A stretch of 64,000 bases of DNA from Streptomyces chrestomyceticus JCM 4735 (GTDB lineage Bacteria; Actinomycetota; Actinomycetes; Streptomycetales; Streptomycetaceae): assembly GCF_003865135.1 (NCBI RefSeq), contig NZ_BHZC01000001.1, forward strand, positions 5,456,001 to 5,520,000. Reading direction: 5' to 3'. Shown in pieces: positions 62,735 to 64,000 of this stretch. The position numbers and the translations under genes were made by a program. Below the pieces are notes generated by a model. The model did not search any database and was not told the DNA's origin. It was given only the letters and a program-made list of their open reading frames with translations. The number at the start of each line of letters is the position of its first letter. Position 1 is the stretch's first letter.

Positions 62735-64000
62735 GTGAGCGCCACCACCGGCCGGCCCACCCACCAGGAACGCGTCTGGTCGGTGGCCGACCACCTCGAC
62801 GACGTACTGTCCAAGATCCACCCGCTGGAGCCGATCGACCTCCACCTCCTGGACGCGCAGGGCTGCGTGCTGGTGGAGGACGTCACCGTCCCCGCCGCCC
62901 TGCCGCCCTTCGACAACAGCTCCATGGACGGGTACGCGGTCCGTGTCGCCGATGTGGCCGGCGCGACCGACGCGTTCCCCGCCGCCCTGACGGTGGTCGG
63001 CGATGTCGCGGCGGGCAGTGCCGAACTGCCTGCCGTCGGCCCCGGCGAAGCCGCCCGCATCATGACCGGCGCACCCCTCCCGCCAGGCGCGGAAGCTGTC
63101 GTGCCCGTGGAGTGGACCGACGGCGGAACGGGCGGCGGGCCCGCCGAGGCGATGCGCGCGCACAGCGCGGCACCCGAGGCCGCCGGCGGCGAGGTCCGGG
63201 TCTACCGCCCGGTCGACGAACGCCAGCACGTACGCGCCCGGGGCAGCGACGTCCCGGCCGGCGAACTGGCCCTGAAGGCCGGCACCGTCATCGGCCCCGC
63301 CCAGACCGGCCTGCTCGCCGCCATCGGACGCGCCTCTGTCCGGGTCCGGCCGCGCCCCCGGGTCGTGGTCCTGTCCACCGGCAGCGAACTTGTGCAGCCC
63401 GGTGAAGAGTTGGCCCCCGGCCAGATCCACGACTCCAACAGCTTCCAGCTCACCGCCGCCGCCCGCGCGGCCGGCGCCATCGCCTACCGGGTCGGTGCCG
63501 TCGCCGACGACGCCGAGACGCTGCGCGCCACCCTGGAGGACCAGCTCATCCGGGCCGACATCCTGGTGACCAGCGGCGGCGTCAGCGTCGGCGCGTACGA
63601 CGTGGTCAAGGAGACCCTCGCCGACCTCTCCGCCGAGGAGGGCACCGTCGAGTTCCGCAAGCTGGCCATGCAGCCCGGCAAGCCGCAGGGCTTCGGCCTC
63701 ATCGGCCCGGACCGTACCCCGCTGCTGGCCCTGCCCGGCAACCCGGTCAGCTCGTACGTCTCCTTCGAACTGTTCGTCCGCCCCGCCATCCGTACGCTCA
63801 TGGGCCTGCCCGACGTGCACCGCCACACCTCCCGGGCCACCTGCGGCGCACCCGTGGACTCGTCCCCGCAGGGCCGGCGCCAGTTCCTGCGCGGCTGGTA
63901 CGACGCCGACACCGCCACCGTCACGCCCGTGGGCGGCGCCGGCTCCCACCTGATCATGGCGCTGGCCCAGGCCAACGCGCTGATCGTGATCCCGGAGGAG
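62735..64000 (+). CDS. moeA: Molybdopterin molybdenumtransferase (MoeA/GlpR), cut by window end
   Basis: The first 422 residues are present. The protein has P-F-D-N-S-S-M-D-G-Y-A-V-R near 65, R-I-M-T-G-A-P-L-P-P-G-A near 108, V-V-V-L-S-T-G-S-E-L-V near 210, V-T-S-G-G-V-S-V-G-A-Y-D near 282 and L-A-L-P-G-N-P-V-S-S near 330. It inserts molybdate into adenylylated molybdopterin. GTG start with GAGGAG upstream, in an operon with galU. Codons for an Ala/Gly-rich insertion lie near 130-150. The stop lies beyond the window. Confidence 0.92.
   Translation, partial: MSATTGRPTHQERVWSVADHLDDVLSKIHPLEPIDLHLLDAQGCVLVEDVTVPAALPPFDNSSMDGYAVRVADVAGATDAFPAALTVVGDVAAGSAELPAVGPGEAARIMTGAPLPPGAEAVVPVEWTDGGTGGGPAEAMRAHSAAPEAAGGEVRVYRPVDERQHVRARGSDVPAGELALKAGTVIGPAQTGLLAAIGRASVRVRPRPRVVVLSTGSELVQPGEELAPGQIHDSNSFQLTAAARAAGAIAYRVGAVADDAETLRATLEDQLIRADILVTSGGVSVGAYDVVKETLADLSAEEGTVEFRKLAMQPGKPQGFGLIGPDRTPLLALPGNPVSSYVSFELFVRPAIRTLMGLPDVHRHTSRATCGAPVDSSPQGRRQFLRGWYDADTATVTPVGGAGSHLIMALAQANALIVIPEE

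Overview
The window is high-GC DNA with very strong third-position GC, GTG and TTG starts, TetR/MarR/XRE regulators at high density, and DUF397, XRE-DUF5753, HrdD-type sigma factor and gamma-butyrolactone genes. This points to a Streptomyces or close-relative chromosome. From about 17 kb rightward the order hrdD, fruR-fruK-fruA, L,D-transpeptidase, mscL, methylthioadenosine phosphorylase, fmdB, antiporter, penicillin acylase, 5-formyl-THF cyclo-ligase, galU, moeA is ordinary core content. The left 16 kb and the stretches 28-36 kb and 39-50 kb are more accessory.

Layout. 0-0.5 kb: a 53-residue peptide gene with a near-consensus promoter, looking like a RiPP precursor with three Gly-Cys-Ile-Ser units. 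1.1-10 kb: a signalling island with an AfsA-like butyrolactone synthase, a divergent receptor with an ARE-like operator, an NAD-dependent epimerase, two IS701-transposase-like proteins that lack the first catalytic Asp, a second receptor-like TetR and a phosphotransferase. 10-16.6 kb: FabR-like TetR, XRE-DUF5753/DUF397 pair, rhomboid-like protein, TetR with paired operators, DHA2 efflux pump, MarR. 16.7-31 kb: questin-oxidase-like protein, flavin protein, acetyltransferase, hrdD with a SigR-type promoter, the fructose PTS operon, two L,D-transpeptidase-fold proteins, CoA-transferase and P1 peptidase. 31.4-36.1 kb: LtrA and a four-gene minus-strand operon with a WXG-like protein, an unknown protein, a WXG/helical protein ending in a papain/C39-like cysteine peptidase, and a lipoprotein that reads like two chagasin-type cysteine-protease inhibitor domains. 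36.7-42.3 kb: M20 amidohydrolase, MerR, TetR/RibD pair (RibD deleted), a MerR-PP2C fusion and a TetR. 42.3-47 kb: a sulfide module (sulfide:quinone reductase, TauE/SafE exporter, GntR/UTRA regulator, persulfide dioxygenase-rhodanese) with one palindrome between the divergent regulator and enzyme. 47-52 kb: MFS pump, acyl-CoA synthetase fragment, resolvase-like protein lacking its serine, XRE regulator, MscL. 52.3-64 kb: core metabolism and transport.

A caution for all users: six genes (at about 9364, 16209, 28927, 35673, 43949 and 50011) become normal if one base is added to a G or C run of four to six. All changes go the same way, which suggests homopolymer under-calling in the assembly more than biology. 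All family assignments are by reading motifs; no search was run.
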